A stretch of 57,218 nucleotides of DNA from Fibrobacterota bacterium. Its GTDB lineage: Bacteria > Fibrobacterota > Fibrobacteria > UBA11236. The stretch covers positions 1 through 57,218 of the forward strand of contig JAEKLQ010000048.1 in assembly GCA_019509785.1 (NCBI GenBank), written 5' to 3'. Position 1 is the stretch's first letter; every line of letters starts with the position of its first letter. Below are positions 38,640-47,668 of the stretch, piece after piece. The notes under the pieces were generated by a model, which was not told the origin of the DNA, ran no database searches, and saw only the letters and a program-made list of their open reading frames with translations. The position numbers were made by a program, and so were the translations under genes.

Positions 38640-38655
38640 GGCCCCTTTCGGGGCC
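38640..38655 (+). terminator. Hairpin after gyrB
   Basis: GGCCCC-TTTC-GGGGCC, a 6-bp stem about 11 bases after the gyrB stop. No T run follows. Confidence 0.4.
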
Positions 38656-38767
38656 GCGAATTCGCACACCAATTTGGTTGGTGTTCCGGTATATTCCCAA
38701 AGCCGGAGGATAGCCCGAATCCGGCGGATGTTCGATGAAGCGGCATCCAAACGATGAAGGATGACCC

Positions 38768-39487
38768 ATGCCGTACGCGATCCTGGCCTTATCCATCCTG
38801 TTCTTTTCATCCATAAGCGCGCAACCGATCAAGGGATATGGCGTCGATTCCCTGGTTTTGCGGGAGATCGCCGATTCCCTCCACGTTCCCATCACTACCA
38901 ATACGGCGTGGGTGGAAGGCGGACGCGTCACCCGGCTTTCGATTTTCTATGGAAACCAACATGGGGCCATTCCACCGGCCTTGGGAAGATTGGACAGCCT
39001 GCATTACCTTTTCATGGGCATCACCCGGGTGACCAGCCTGCCCCGGGAAATCGGCCTTCTGAAGCGCATGGATACCATCGATATCGGATCGTCCCTGATT
39101 GGGCCGGCCCTTCCCGAAGAGATCGGCGATTTACCCAATCTGCGCTACTTGAACGTATCGGTGTGCAGTTCGCTCAAATCGCTTCCGAAATCCCTCATGC
39201 GATTGAAAAAGCTGGAGTTCGTGAACTTCAGTCTCGATTCCATCTGCGGCGTAGACGATTCGCTGCGCAATTGGATCCTTGCGATAAACCCTAAGGCCTT
39301 GGACAATCAAGGTGAATGCGCGGCCACGGGGATTCGGGACGGGAAGTCTTTCCACGGGAATAATCCCCTTCGCAAGTTGGCTCCGGGCGAACGTTCCGGG
39401 CCTAACCGGGATCCGCAAGGAAAGATCCGCTATTATTCCCCGGCGGGCCGGCGCTTGCGGACGGAAAAAGCCGGTCCTGGCGTCTAA
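38768..39487 (+). CDS. Secreted leucine-rich repeat protein
   Basis: 239 residues with AAGGA seven bases before the ATG and a signal peptide (MPYAILALSILFFSSISAQ). Residues about 50-150 contain four or five LRR units (RLSIFYGN, LDSLHYLFMGI, LPREIGLLKRMDTIDIG, LPEEIGDLPNLRYLNVS, LPKSLMRLKKLEFVNFS). This is a plant-type or RI-like pattern used for protein binding. The C-terminal 70 residues are basic and unstructured, with YYSPAGRRL resembling the end of sorting modules. Function unknown. The next gene starts seven bases after its stop. Confidence 0.65.
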   Translation: MPYAILALSILFFSSISAQPIKGYGVDSLVLREIADSLHVPITTNTAWVEGGRVTRLSIFYGNQHGAIPPALGRLDSLHYLFMGITRVTSLPREIGLLKRMDTIDIGSSLIGPALPEEIGDLPNLRYLNVSVCSSLKSLPKSLMRLKKLEFVNFSLDSICGVDDSLRNWILAINPKALDNQGECAATGIRDGKSFHGNNPLRKLAPGERSGPNRDPQGKIRYYSPAGRRLRTEKAGPGV

Positions 39488-39493
39488 AGTACC

Positions 39494-40717
39494 ATGAGCA
39501 AGCCCCGCCTGATGCGACAACGCTTCCCGATCTCCTTCGCTCTCGCCGCCCTCTTCGCCTTCAATGCCGCCATGCCCGTCTTCGCCGACGGTACGGCGGC
39601 CCTCGATCTGCCGCCCATGCGGTCTACCGCTCCCGGCATCGCTTCCCTTCCCGCCGGTCTCCTTCCGACCGATGCCGTTCCCATCGGTCCTTCCGAGGCG
39701 CGACTGCGCGCCGCCTTCCCCGATCGAAAACTGCAACGCATGGACCCGGAAGACTTCCAGGCCTTGGTAAGCGCCCATGCCGGAGAAGGGCGGCTGTTAA
39801 GCGGGATCGAATTGGCGGCCGTAATGGATCGCCACCCGACCACCACCACCGGAACGCCTTGCGATACCCTCGCCTCCCTGGCGCGCTCGCGCTGCCTCGA
39901 TTCCCTCGCGCGCAACAGGGAAGCCCGGCCCGTGGAAGCGACTCCCGATTCGCAAGCGGTGTTCGGAAATCCTCCGGCCGTGGGGCAGGATCAGAATCAG
40001 AGCGATGCCAGCGCCGTCGACAAGGAGGAGGCCAAGGGCTGGTTCTACAATCTGTTCGTCGATCTCCATAACGGCGGCTCCAGGAGCGGGGGCCTGGATG
40101 CGCATGATTGGGCCGTTCTGTTCTTCGTGGTGATCGGGTTCGTGGTGGTCGGCGCCTTCATCATCTACGGCGTGGAAACCTTGGCGGAAATAGCCCTCAA
40201 CCAGGATCATTATCCCCTCTTCCAGGAAGCGGGCCTGCGCCTTTCCTATTCCGGCGAAGCGTGGCAGGACGGGGTGGGAACCGATCTGTACCGCGACGCC
40301 TATCTGGCGGGCTTGCGCTACGCCATCGGGTTCGACCGGCCCGGCGCCGATGTCGGGCTGGCTCTCGAAGGCGGCTACATCGATATCCATCTTCGCCCCG
40401 CGGAGGGCCCGGGGAATGCCTTCGATTTCCGGGGCGCTTACTTCGTGGCCGGCCCGATTCTCCGTTTCGGCAGCTTCGATCCCGCCTGCTTCAGCCTGGA
40501 ATTCCTGAACGGCACGTCGAACCATCCTTCCATCGGTTGGATCAGCAAGGCGCGCATGTCCCTGCAATTCCGGATGGGGCGGCATCAGGCGATCGGCGCC
40601 GATTTGGGCGCGGTCTTCTACGACTTGGCCTTCTTGGATGGCCTGGCCTGGCGGCACGGCAATCTGAACCGCGACCTGAGCTTGATCGGCGGGTTGGATT
40701 TCGGCTGGGAATTCTGA
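39494..40717 (+). CDS. Envelope protein of unknown function with central helix and barrel-like C-terminus
   Basis: 407 residues, family not recognised. A signal-type N-terminus (FALAALFAFNAAMPVFA) precedes a Pro-rich region of about 170 residues. One strong membrane helix follows (AVLFFVVIGFVVVGAFIIYG, about 210-230). The C-terminal half has alternating aromatic strands ending in LDFGWEF, as in outer-membrane barrels. A helix and a barrel in one chain is unusual. The start lacks a ribosome site; an ATG at 39512 is possible. It is probably in an operon with the LRR gene. Confidence 0.5.
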   Translation: MSKPRLMRQRFPISFALAALFAFNAAMPVFADGTAALDLPPMRSTAPGIASLPAGLLPTDAVPIGPSEARLRAAFPDRKLQRMDPEDFQALVSAHAGEGRLLSGIELAAVMDRHPTTTTGTPCDTLASLARSRCLDSLARNREARPVEATPDSQAVFGNPPAVGQDQNQSDASAVDKEEAKGWFYNLFVDLHNGGSRSGGLDAHDWAVLFFVVIGFVVVGAFIIYGVETLAEIALNQDHYPLFQEAGLRLSYSGEAWQDGVGTDLYRDAYLAGLRYAIGFDRPGADVGLALEGGYIDIHLRPAEGPGNAFDFRGAYFVAGPILRFGSFDPACFSLEFLNGTSNHPSIGWISKARMSLQFRMGRHQAIGADLGAVFYDLAFLDGLAWRHGNLNRDLSLIGGLDFGWEF

Positions 40718-40783
40718 GCGGACGCCGGCCGCGCGGCCAGCCGCAGCCGAGCCGCCATCCTGTCAGGGTCCCTTTGGATACGC

Positions 40784-41518
40784 TTAGCGGCGGTACCATT
40801 TCGGCCCCCGGAAGGGCGTGGCCTCCCCGATCGATTGCATGGCTTGATCGAAAGCCTTCATCCAATCCCGGCCCTTCAGCTGGCCGCGGTACTCCAGCTT
40901 GGTCGTGAAGGGGCCTTGGGCGATGGCGCGGCCTTTGGAATAATCCCAAAGCAGGTACCAGCCCTGCAGGAGGATCCGGCTTTTCGTAATCGATCCGCCG
41001 AACTGGAAAGCTTGGAGTTCCTCTTCTTGCAGGGAGGCCTTAAGCGGCCCCACGCATAAGACGAGATCGGCTTTGATGCCATGCTCCTCCAGCCAGCCGC
41101 TGTCGGGGGCGGAATAGGTATGCATAGGCTGTCCGTGGCTGGTCGGCACGGTGAGGCGGACGCGCCGGCCTGTGGGCGCGGGCGGGACCGAGTCGGGCAC
41201 CCTTATCGGCAGCACGTAGTCCACGGCGGGAGCGAAGCCGGACCAGAAGGCATTCCCGAACTCCCGCGTCAGCACGGACCGGGAATTCTCTCCGGGCGGG
41301 CCAGGAAATTCATGGAGCAAAGAGTAGTCGAGGGCCGGGGCGCTCCCCAAAGTTGTCGAACCCGAATCGGGTAAGATGACCGCCAAGGTCCTACCGGCAT
41401 AGTCGCTCCCCGCTGGGCCGCCCTGCGCGGGTTCTTGCCGGCGCTCGCCGGCGCAACCGCAAAAGACGATGACGGCGCCGGCGATCAGCGGGAAAGAGGA
41501 ACGGAAAAGGACTTGCAT
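40784..41518 (-). CDS. Lipoprotein of unknown function
   Basis: 244 residues from the ATG at 41518, which begins a lipoprotein signal (MQVLFRSSFPLIAGAVIVFCG with a lipobox-like FCGC). The frame stays open to 41629 without support. The mature part contains LAVILPDSG, a central beta-rich stretch and KADLVLCVGPLKASL with ILLQGWYLLWDYSKGRAIAQG. That layout is common in periplasmic lipoproteins that measure or assemble envelope parts. No family is recognised. It is convergent with the envelope protein upstream of it. Confidence 0.55.
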   Translation of the reverse strand: MQVLFRSSFPLIAGAVIVFCGCAGERRQEPAQGGPAGSDYAGRTLAVILPDSGSTTLGSAPALDYSLLHEFPGPPGENSRSVLTREFGNAFWSGFAPAVDYVLPIRVPDSVPPAPTGRRVRLTVPTSHGQPMHTYSAPDSGWLEEHGIKADLVLCVGPLKASLQEEELQAFQFGGSITKSRILLQGWYLLWDYSKGRAIAQGPFTTKLEYRGQLKGRDWMKAFDQAMQSIGEATPFRGPKWYRR

Positions 41519-41782
41519 TTCGCAAACATAACTTCCGCCCGCCGCGCCTCGCGCCGCGGCTACCTCGGCAAGGCCCGGTCCTTCGGCAACTTGGAAACGA
41601 TCCACTACTTCCTCGCGTCGCGATGTCAAAGAACCCTCAAGCGCGTTGCCGTTTTTGGCGGCGCTCCGGCCTCTTGGGAAGGCAGGGGTTTTTGAAGTCT
41701 AAGCCGTTGATATGGAACTGGATCCGCGAAATCGGGCGCTGGTAGAATAGCCTTTGCCAACGCGCCAAACGATTCGGGGAAT

Positions 41783-42250
41783 ATGTTCAAACGCCATTCG
41801 GACGAAGACCTCTCCTTGCCCGCCAACGACTGGACCTCGGGGCTTGCCTCCGGGCCCGCCATGCCGGGCTTCCTCAGCCTGCGCCGCATCCTGCAACGGG
41901 ACCTGCCCGATCCGGAGGGCCTGTCCGAAGCGCGGGTCATCTCCACGCTCAACGCCGTGGAGTTGGAATTGCTCGAGCACGGCATCAAGGTGGACTTCCT
42001 GGATACCCTGCCCGCGCGCGTCGCCTATCGCGGCATCCTGCAAATGCTGGATACCCCCATCGAGGCCGCGTCCTCGCCTTACGCCGTCACCCACCTGGAC
42101 GGCTGCGATAGCGCATGCGAATCCTGCTTCCAGTTGGCCCATTGCTCCGTGGCCCGGGAAATCCTGGGGTCCGAATGGCGCGCCGCCGTCGACCAGGCGG
42201 GCATCAATCCCTCCTGGTCCGCCTTATTTGCCGCGGAAGAAGAGGATTAA
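41783..42250 (+). CDS. Small protein with a four-cysteine cluster, function unknown
   Basis: 155 residues, no signal peptide or membrane helix. A predicted helical region (ARVISTLNAVELELLEHGIK) is followed by a Cys cluster GCDSACESCFQLAHC (C108, C112, C115, C121; spacing x3, x2, x5) and a short C-terminal acidic end (AAEEED). The cluster could hold zinc or an Fe-S centre. The x3-x2 spacing recalls, but does not match, radical-SAM motifs, and there is no TIM barrel. It precedes purA by 140 bases in the same direction. Confidence 0.5.
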   Translation: MFKRHSDEDLSLPANDWTSGLASGPAMPGFLSLRRILQRDLPDPEGLSEARVISTLNAVELELLEHGIKVDFLDTLPARVAYRGILQMLDTPIEAASSPYAVTHLDGCDSACESCFQLAHCSVAREILGSEWRAAVDQAGINPSWSALFAAEEED

Positions 42251-42390
42251 GAGCCCGTATTGGCCTCGTCGCCCCTAATATCGGGGGCGCTTACCTCCCT
42301 GCCCCCCTTTCCCCTCACCCCCATCGTTTTTACCTTTCGCCACTTGGCCTCGGCCGTCCGGGGTGTTTTTTCGTATGGATTGGACCCAAG

Positions 42391-43671
42391 ATGTCGAATC
42401 GCGTGGTAGTGGGCGCCCAATGGGGCGATGAAGGCAAAGCCAAGATCGTGGACTTCCTGACCGAGGAGGCCGATCTCGTCATCCGCTTCCAGGGCGGGGC
42501 CAATGCGGGGCATACCGTCGAGGTGGGCGATCAGAAGTTCATCTTCCACCTGATCCCGGCCGGCATCATGCATCCAGGCAAGCAATGCGTGATCGGCAAC
42601 GGCGTGGTGCTAGACCCCGCCCAGGTTCTGAACGAGATCGACGAGGTGCGGGCCAAGGGCATCGACATGGACGGGCGCCTGTGGATCGCGGAGAACGCGC
42701 AGGTCGTATTGCCTTATCACAAGGTGATGGATCAGCTGAAGGAGAAAGCCGCCGGGGCTGCCGCCATCGGCACCACCGGCCGCGGCATCGGGCCGGCCTA
42801 TTACGATAAGGTCAACCGCAGCGGTATCCGCGTAGCCGATTTGCTGGAAGAGGACGGCCTGCGGGCCCAACTCATCAAGCAAGTGGCCGCCCATAACGAG
42901 ATCATCCAGAAGCTTTACGGCGGGCAGGCCCTCTCCCTGGACGCCATCTTCGAAGACTACCGTTCCCTGGGCAAGCGCCTCAAACCCTACGTCGCCGACA
43001 CCGTCGCCATCGTCAATTCGGCCTTAAGGCAGAAGAAGCGCCTCATCTTCGAAGGCGCCCAGGGCACCGTTCTCGACGTGGACCATGGCACCTACCCTTT
43101 CGTGACCTCGTCCAACACCGTGGCCGCCGCGGCCTGCATCGGCTCCGGCGTAGGCCCCACCGCCATCGATCAGGTCATCGGCGTGGTCAAAGCCTATACC
43201 ACGCGAGTCGGCAACGGCCCGTTCCCCACCGAAGAGATCGGCGACGTGGGCAAGGAGCTGCGCCTGATTGGGCATGAATACGGCGCCACCACCGGCCGCG
43301 AACGCCGCTGCGGTTGGTTCGACGCGGTGCTGGTGCGACGCGCCGCCATGGTCAACGGCCTCACCCATCTGGCCATCACCAAGATGGACGTGATGGACGG
43401 CTTCGACGAGATCAAGGTGTGCATCGCCTACGAAATCGACGGGCGCCGCATCGAGCAGTTCCCTTCCCAGATCTCGGTCCTGGAAAAGGTGAAGCCCGTT
43501 TACGAAACCTTGCCGGGCTGGAAGGCCCCCACGGTGGGCGTGACCGAGTGGCAGGCCCTGCCGGCGAAAGCCAAGCAGTATCTGGAGCGGGTCGCGGGGC
43601 TGCTGGATGTGCCCATCGGGCTCATCTCCTTGGGGCCGAAGCGGCATCAAACGGTACGGATGGAGATGTAG
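42391..43671 (+). CDS. purA: Adenylosuccinate synthetase
   Basis: 426 residues. Motifs in order are VVGAQWGDEGKAKIVDFLTE, GGANAGHTV, IGTTGRGIGPAYYDKVNRSG, EGAQGTVLDVDHGTYPFVTS, GATTGRERRCGWFD and TKMDVMDG. It joins IMP and aspartate using GTP, the first committed step to AMP. The glycine-rich loop reads GDEGKAK rather than the more common GDEGKGK, a Gly to Ala change. The ATG at 42391 is at the conserved start, and the open frame upstream is not coding. It is followed by a Crp/Fnr-type regulator. Confidence 0.97.
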   Translation: MSNRVVVGAQWGDEGKAKIVDFLTEEADLVIRFQGGANAGHTVEVGDQKFIFHLIPAGIMHPGKQCVIGNGVVLDPAQVLNEIDEVRAKGIDMDGRLWIAENAQVVLPYHKVMDQLKEKAAGAAAIGTTGRGIGPAYYDKVNRSGIRVADLLEEDGLRAQLIKQVAAHNEIIQKLYGGQALSLDAIFEDYRSLGKRLKPYVADTVAIVNSALRQKKRLIFEGAQGTVLDVDHGTYPFVTSSNTVAAAACIGSGVGPTAIDQVIGVVKAYTTRVGNGPFPTEEIGDVGKELRLIGHEYGATTGRERRCGWFDAVLVRRAAMVNGLTHLAITKMDVMDGFDEIKVCIAYEIDGRRIEQFPSQISVLEKVKPVYETLPGWKAPTVGVTEWQALPAKAKQYLERVAGLLDVPIGLISLGPKRHQTVRMEM

Positions 43672-43723
43672 TGGCCGGATCGTCCGGCCCCTCCTGGATT
43701 TTTTCACGCGGGAGACGCGCGAC

Positions 43724-44416
43724 ATGGCACTGAAAAACGAACTCCTCCGGGGCGTCGATCTCTTCTCCGCCCTCGACGATGCCCAAGTGGACACCCTGGC
43801 CTCGATGATCATCGAGAAGGGATTCAAGAAGGGCGAGATCATCCTCATGGAGGATGACGACACCAGCCAAAGCCTGTTCATCATCGCCAAGGGCGAGGTG
43901 AAAGTGGTGCTGACCGCCGAGGACGGGCGCGAGGCCATTCTGGCTTCCTTGAAGGAGGGCGACTTCTTCGGGGAGATGTCCCTTTTGGACGGCGAGCCGC
44001 GTTCGGCCACGGTACGCGCGGTGGAAGACTCCCGCCTCCTCACCATCCGCCGCGAGGACTTCCTTTCCGCGTTGCGCAAACAGCCCGATCTGGCCCTGAC
44101 CCTGCTCGGCGAAATGTCCAAGCGCCTGCGCCGGTCCAACCGCCAAATCAGTTCCCTGGCCCTGATGCGCGTCTACGGCCGCGTGGCCGCCACCCTTCTG
44201 CAGCTGATGGAAGAGCGCGGGATGCGCACCAAATCCAAGGACGGCCAAAGCATCATCGTGGTGAAGGACAGGCCCACCCAGCAATTCATCGCCGACATGT
44301 CTGGTACCACTCGGGAAACCGTTTCCCGGGTGCTGAATTACTTCCAGAAAAAAGGGTATATTGTCCTCGACGGAAAGGACCTCCTCATCTTGCAGGAGGA
44401 GGAACTTAAAACCTGA
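43724..44416 (+). CDS. Crp/Fnr-family transcription regulator
   Basis: 230 residues. An N-terminal cyclic-nucleotide-binding beta roll (about 10-125) contains KGEIILMEDDD, EGDFFGEMSLLDGEPRSATV and RLLTIRREDF. A dimerisation helix and a C-terminal winged helix (TQQFIADMSGTTRETVSRVL) follow. The E-M-S-L and R-S-A pattern resembles the cAMP-binding loop (FGE-L-x6-RSA), so a nucleotide ligand is possible; there are no Fnr-type cysteines. GGGAG lies nine bases before the ATG. Its targets are not visible. Confidence 0.9.
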   Translation: MALKNELLRGVDLFSALDDAQVDTLASMIIEKGFKKGEIILMEDDDTSQSLFIIAKGEVKVVLTAEDGREAILASLKEGDFFGEMSLLDGEPRSATVRAVEDSRLLTIRREDFLSALRKQPDLALTLLGEMSKRLRRSNRQISSLALMRVYGRVAATLLQLMEERGMRTKSKDGQSIIVVKDRPTQQFIADMSGTTRETVSRVLNYFQKKGYIVLDGKDLLILQEEELKT

Positions 44417-44447
44417 CCTTCCTCACCTGAAAGGGACCTCCTCGCCG

Positions 44448-45185
44448 GTGCTGGCCCGCTTCTTTTCCAGGCCCTTCTTCCTCGCGGTTCTACTGTGGGG
44501 ATTCGTCGGCGTCGTCCTATACCTCCTCATCAACCTGCTGGTCATGCCCTACATGGCGGGCAAATTCAAGGGCACGGTCAAGGTGCCCGCCTTGGTTCGC
44601 TTGCCCCCCGACCAGGCGAAGTCTATACTGGATAAAAACGAGCTGATCTACATGCTGGATTCCACCGGCGATTACTCCACCGACGTCGCCGCCGGCCGCA
44701 TCCTGACCCAGTATCCGGAGGCGGGGACCGAGGTCAAGCACGGCCGCCGCATCTGGGTCAAGATCAGCAAAGGGTTGAAGAGCGTGGAACTGCCCGCCCT
44801 GCGCGGCCTGTCCATGCGCCAAGCGGAGATCACCTTGCAGCAATTGGGCCTGAAAGTGGGTCGGGTACGGGAGGTCCGCAATACGACCATCCCCGCGGGC
44901 GCGGTAATCGGGACTTCTCCCGCCAAGGGCGCGAATCTGGAGAAGGGCCGCGAGGTCAACATCGAGTTGTCCCAGGGCACGGAGGCGCTGCCTGCGGGAA
45001 TGCCCTCCTTGCAGGGCCAACCGCTGAGCAGGGCCAAGGAGCGCATCAAGGACCTGGGGCTCAAGCTCGGCAAGGTGGCGTACAAGCGGGACCCGAAAAA
45101 CCTCCCCGGCACCGTACTCTCGCAATCGCCCGCGGCCGGGGCCGACTACAAAGGTCGCGCCGTGGACCTCGTGGTTTCCAAGTAA
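44448..45185 (+). CDS. Membrane-anchored PASTA-domain protein
   Basis: 245 residues from a GTG; the start is uncertain because the nearest AAGGGA is 13 bases away. A membrane helix (about 10-35) precedes three PASTA domains (about 45-110, 113-180 and 183-245). These have the typical LPPDQAKSILDK, LRGLSMRQAEITLQQLGLK and LQGQPLSRAKERIKDLGLK helices and VLSQSPAAG ends. PASTA domains bind muropeptides or beta-lactams and are normally on kinases or PBPs. Here there is no kinase or transpeptidase. It overlaps the next gene (TAATG). Confidence 0.82.
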   Translation: MLARFFSRPFFLAVLLWGFVGVVLYLLINLLVMPYMAGKFKGTVKVPALVRLPPDQAKSILDKNELIYMLDSTGDYSTDVAAGRILTQYPEAGTEVKHGRRIWVKISKGLKSVELPALRGLSMRQAEITLQQLGLKVGRVREVRNTTIPAGAVIGTSPAKGANLEKGREVNIELSQGTEALPAGMPSLQGQPLSRAKERIKDLGLKLGKVAYKRDPKNLPGTVLSQSPAAGADYKGRAVDLVVSK

Positions 45186-47035
45186 TGTTCGCCCTCTTCG
45201 CCTTCCTCGCCGCCGCCCTGCTGGCGGGATGCGCTTCCACCGGCAAGCCCGCCGCGACGCCGGCCCCGGCGGCCAAGAAGACGGAAGCCCACGACGATCA
45301 GCGCGCCTTCATCGCCCATGAATTCTTCCTGCGCGCGCGCCAGCAGGAGATGGAAGGCAACGACGCCGTCGCCCTTTCCTATTACCAGATCGCCTACGAA
45401 TACGATTCCAGCAGCCGCGATCTGTGTTTCCTTTTGACGGATAAGCTGAAGGGCGCCGGCCGACTGGACACGGCCCTGACCACGGCTTTGCGTTGCCTCG
45501 CCTTGCCCGGCCAGCCCGATAGCCGCGAGTACCAGATGGTCGCCGAGACCTATCTGCGCAAAGGGGACTTGACCTCGGCGCTGACCTACTACAACAAGGC
45601 CGTTGAGCTGGACGACCAGGATAAGGATCTGCTCTATACCCTGGCGACCCTCTACGAAAGCTTGAAGGATATCCCCCGCCACGTGGCGGTGATGGAGAAG
45701 CTGTTGCCGCGCATCGATTACCCGGTGCGCCTGGTGGAAAAGCAGGGCCAGAACTACCGCATGCTAGGGAAGATCGACTCGGTGGCCGGCCTCTACCGCA
45801 CGGCCTGGGACAAGACGGGCAATCCCCTGTTCGGCGAGAAGCTGGCGAGCTTCTACGAGGACCAGGAAATGTATTCCAGCCTGCTGGACGTGCTGCGCAA
45901 GCTGGCGGACGAGAATCCGGACAATCTCCAGTACGAACTCCAAAAGGCGCGGGCCCAGATCCTGGCGGGCCATCCGGATTCCGCCATGACCGCGTACGAG
46001 ACCCTCATCAAAAAGAACCCCGAAGAGCGGGAATTCTTGTCCCCCTACGCGACCTTGCTCTTCGATCGCGGCAAATACGCGGAGGCCAAGGTCCTCTTCC
46101 AGAAGCTGATCAAAGCCCAACCCGAGAATCCCATCTACCATTTCTTCCTGGGCTCCATAGGGATGGAGCTGAAGGAGCGCGCGCAGGCCGAGTCCGAGCT
46201 CAAGAAGGCGATCGATCTGGACGGCAAGGTGCCGGAATACTGGGCCAAGCTGGCGTCCTTCTATATCAAGGAAGGCCACGAGAAGAAGGCGCTGGACCTG
46301 CTGGACAAGATGGGGGAGAACGGCGCAGGCGATAAGGCCGGCGGGGTTAAATCCGATAGCGGCCGGGGCGATGCCAAGGACTGGTATGCCTACTACATCC
46401 GCGGCATCGTGTACACCCAGGTGGCCAAGAAACTGGAAGCTGACGCAAAGACGTCGCCCGACTCGAAGACGTCGCCCGACGCCAAGGCGTCGCCGGACTC
46501 GACCGCGCCCCTGTCGGCTTCGGCCGCGCAGGCCAGGCGATTCCGGGAGCAGGGCGTGGGGTATTACCGTAAGGCCTTGGAGCTGGAGGGCAACAACCGG
46601 CGCGTCCTCTTCGAGTTGGGCGTGGCGCTGGAGCAATTGGGAAAGCGCGGGGAATCCATCGAGGTGATGAAGAACCTGGTCAAGCTCGACTCGTCGGATG
46701 CGACCATCCTGAATTACCTCGGATACATGCTGGTGGAGGAAGGCCGGGAGCTCGATTACGCCTCGCAGTTGATCGACCGGGCCTTGACCTTCGAGCCCGA
46801 GAACGGCGCCTTCCTGGACTCTAAAGGTTGGCTGCTCTACAAGAAGCAGGACTTCCCCAGGGCGCGCAAGTTCATGGAGGATGCGGTGGCGCACATCCCG
46901 CAGGATACGACCATCCTGGAGCATTACGCGCTCATCCTGGAGAAGCTGGGCCTCTCGAACGAGGCCATGGAAAAGTGGCGGCAGATCCTGAAGTTGGATC
47001 CGACCCATGAGTTGGCCCACCGCAAGGTGAACTAG
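45185..47035 (+). CDS. TPR-repeat lipoprotein
   Basis: 616 residues. The lipobox gives C16 (MFALFAFLAAALLAGC). At least ten tetratricopeptide units follow, for example ALSYYQIAYEYD, ALTYYNKAVELD, AKVLFQKLIKAQPENPIYHF and YYRKALELEGNNRRVLFELG. A low-complexity insert (TSPDSK repeats) interrupts them near 420-440. Its best match in layout is the TPR gene upstream of lolB in Pseudomonas-type genomes. That suggests an original TPR-lolB pair now split by the AT-rich island. The start overlaps the PASTA stop. Confidence 0.85.
   Translation: MFALFAFLAAALLAGCASTGKPAATPAPAAKKTEAHDDQRAFIAHEFFLRARQQEMEGNDAVALSYYQIAYEYDSSSRDLCFLLTDKLKGAGRLDTALTTALRCLALPGQPDSREYQMVAETYLRKGDLTSALTYYNKAVELDDQDKDLLYTLATLYESLKDIPRHVAVMEKLLPRIDYPVRLVEKQGQNYRMLGKIDSVAGLYRTAWDKTGNPLFGEKLASFYEDQEMYSSLLDVLRKLADENPDNLQYELQKARAQILAGHPDSAMTAYETLIKKNPEEREFLSPYATLLFDRGKYAEAKVLFQKLIKAQPENPIYHFFLGSIGMELKERAQAESELKKAIDLDGKVPEYWAKLASFYIKEGHEKKALDLLDKMGENGAGDKAGGVKSDSGRGDAKDWYAYYIRGIVYTQVAKKLEADAKTSPDSKTSPDAKASPDSTAPLSASAAQARRFREQGVGYYRKALELEGNNRRVLFELGVALEQLGKRGESIEVMKNLVKLDSSDATILNYLGYMLVEEGRELDYASQLIDRALTFEPENGAFLDSKGWLLYKKQDFPRARKFMEDAVAHIPQDTTILEHYALILEKLGLSNEAMEKWRQILKLDPTHELAHRKVN
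46442..46495 (+). repeat. 18-base tandem repeat in the TPR gene (three units)
   Basis: Units at 46442-46459, 46460-46477 and 46478-46495 follow the pattern GAC-x-AAG-ACG-TCG-CCC and encode D-x-K-[TA]-S-P. The unit is a multiple of three and lies in a loop between TPR blocks. Confidence 0.8.
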
Positions 47036-47038
47036 CGA

Positions 47039-47659
47039 TTAATAATCGAAGCCGATTCCCTCGTTGGCATCGATAGGGCGGAAGTAGCCTTTAATGCTTC
47101 TTGGTGTCCTCACGCAGATTTGTATGTGGTTCTTTTCCTTAAATCCTGCGTTCGGATACAAATGATTGCCTTCGAAAAATACTCCTCGGACCGTATCGAA
47201 TTCTGGCTTCCCATTTTCTCGATTGGAAGCGTGCAGTAATTCAATCACTGCACAATCCAATGGGCGTAACAAGAGGTCAGCCCCATCCTCAATTGCCTTG
47301 TTCCTGGGCATCTCCCCATTTATGGATTCAATCATGGATTCAAGTGAAAAGTATCCCTGTTTAACAATCTGAAGATGGTCGTATTGGAGGAGATTCAGGC
47401 AGTTGCCAAGATCAATGATTGCGCCAATAACGAACGGATCCTGGATTATGGATTTAGACTTACCAGGATTCTTTTTTATGTGGTCCGCATATTCAAAGGC
47501 GCGTGCGGGATCGCTTTCCCAGAAATAAGCCCCGTTCCCGAGCCAATCATATTTATTCCGGCTAGGTTTGAGTTTATCTTTGCCCGATAGGATTTTCTCT
47601 CCTATGGATCTGTTACAACCATGGTATGCGAGGATGAAAGAAGAGAATGATCCCGACAT
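47039..47659 (-). CDS. PARP/ADP-ribosyltransferase-like protein, toxin candidate
   Basis: 206 residues. The N-terminal pattern follows the PARP-type catalytic core. LAYHGCNRSIGEKIL holds H13 (the first catalytic residue). It is followed by WLGNGAYFWESDPARAFEYA with Y45 (compare G-x-G-I-Y-F in PARPs). NHIQICVRTPRSIKGYF lies at the position of the third strand, where H178 or Q180 replaces the glutamate. Similar proteins occur widely in accessory regions. The gene is AT-rich (one 60-base line counts 25 G+C). It is preceded by a 63-residue gene with nine bases between them and no ribosome site of its own. Toxin activity is inference. Confidence 0.55.
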   Translation of the reverse strand: MSGSFSSFILAYHGCNRSIGEKILSGKDKLKPSRNKYDWLGNGAYFWESDPARAFEYADHIKKNPGKSKSIIQDPFVIGAIIDLGNCLNLLQYDHLQIVKQGYFSLESMIESINGEMPRNKAIEDGADLLLRPLDCAVIELLHASNRENGKPEFDTVRGVFFEGNHLYPNAGFKEKNHIQICVRTPRSIKGYFRPIDANEGIGFDY

Positions 47660-47668
47660 GGCCCGGGA

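Noticed and set aside
41783-42250. Radical-SAM or ferredoxin-type Fe-S protein
   Set aside because: The cysteine spacing (x3, x2, x5) fits neither CxxxCxxC with a barrel nor ferredoxin patterns.
44448-45185. PASTA serine/threonine kinase or penicillin-binding protein
   Set aside because: Only a membrane helix and three PASTA domains are present; no kinase or transpeptidase motifs lie in the frame.
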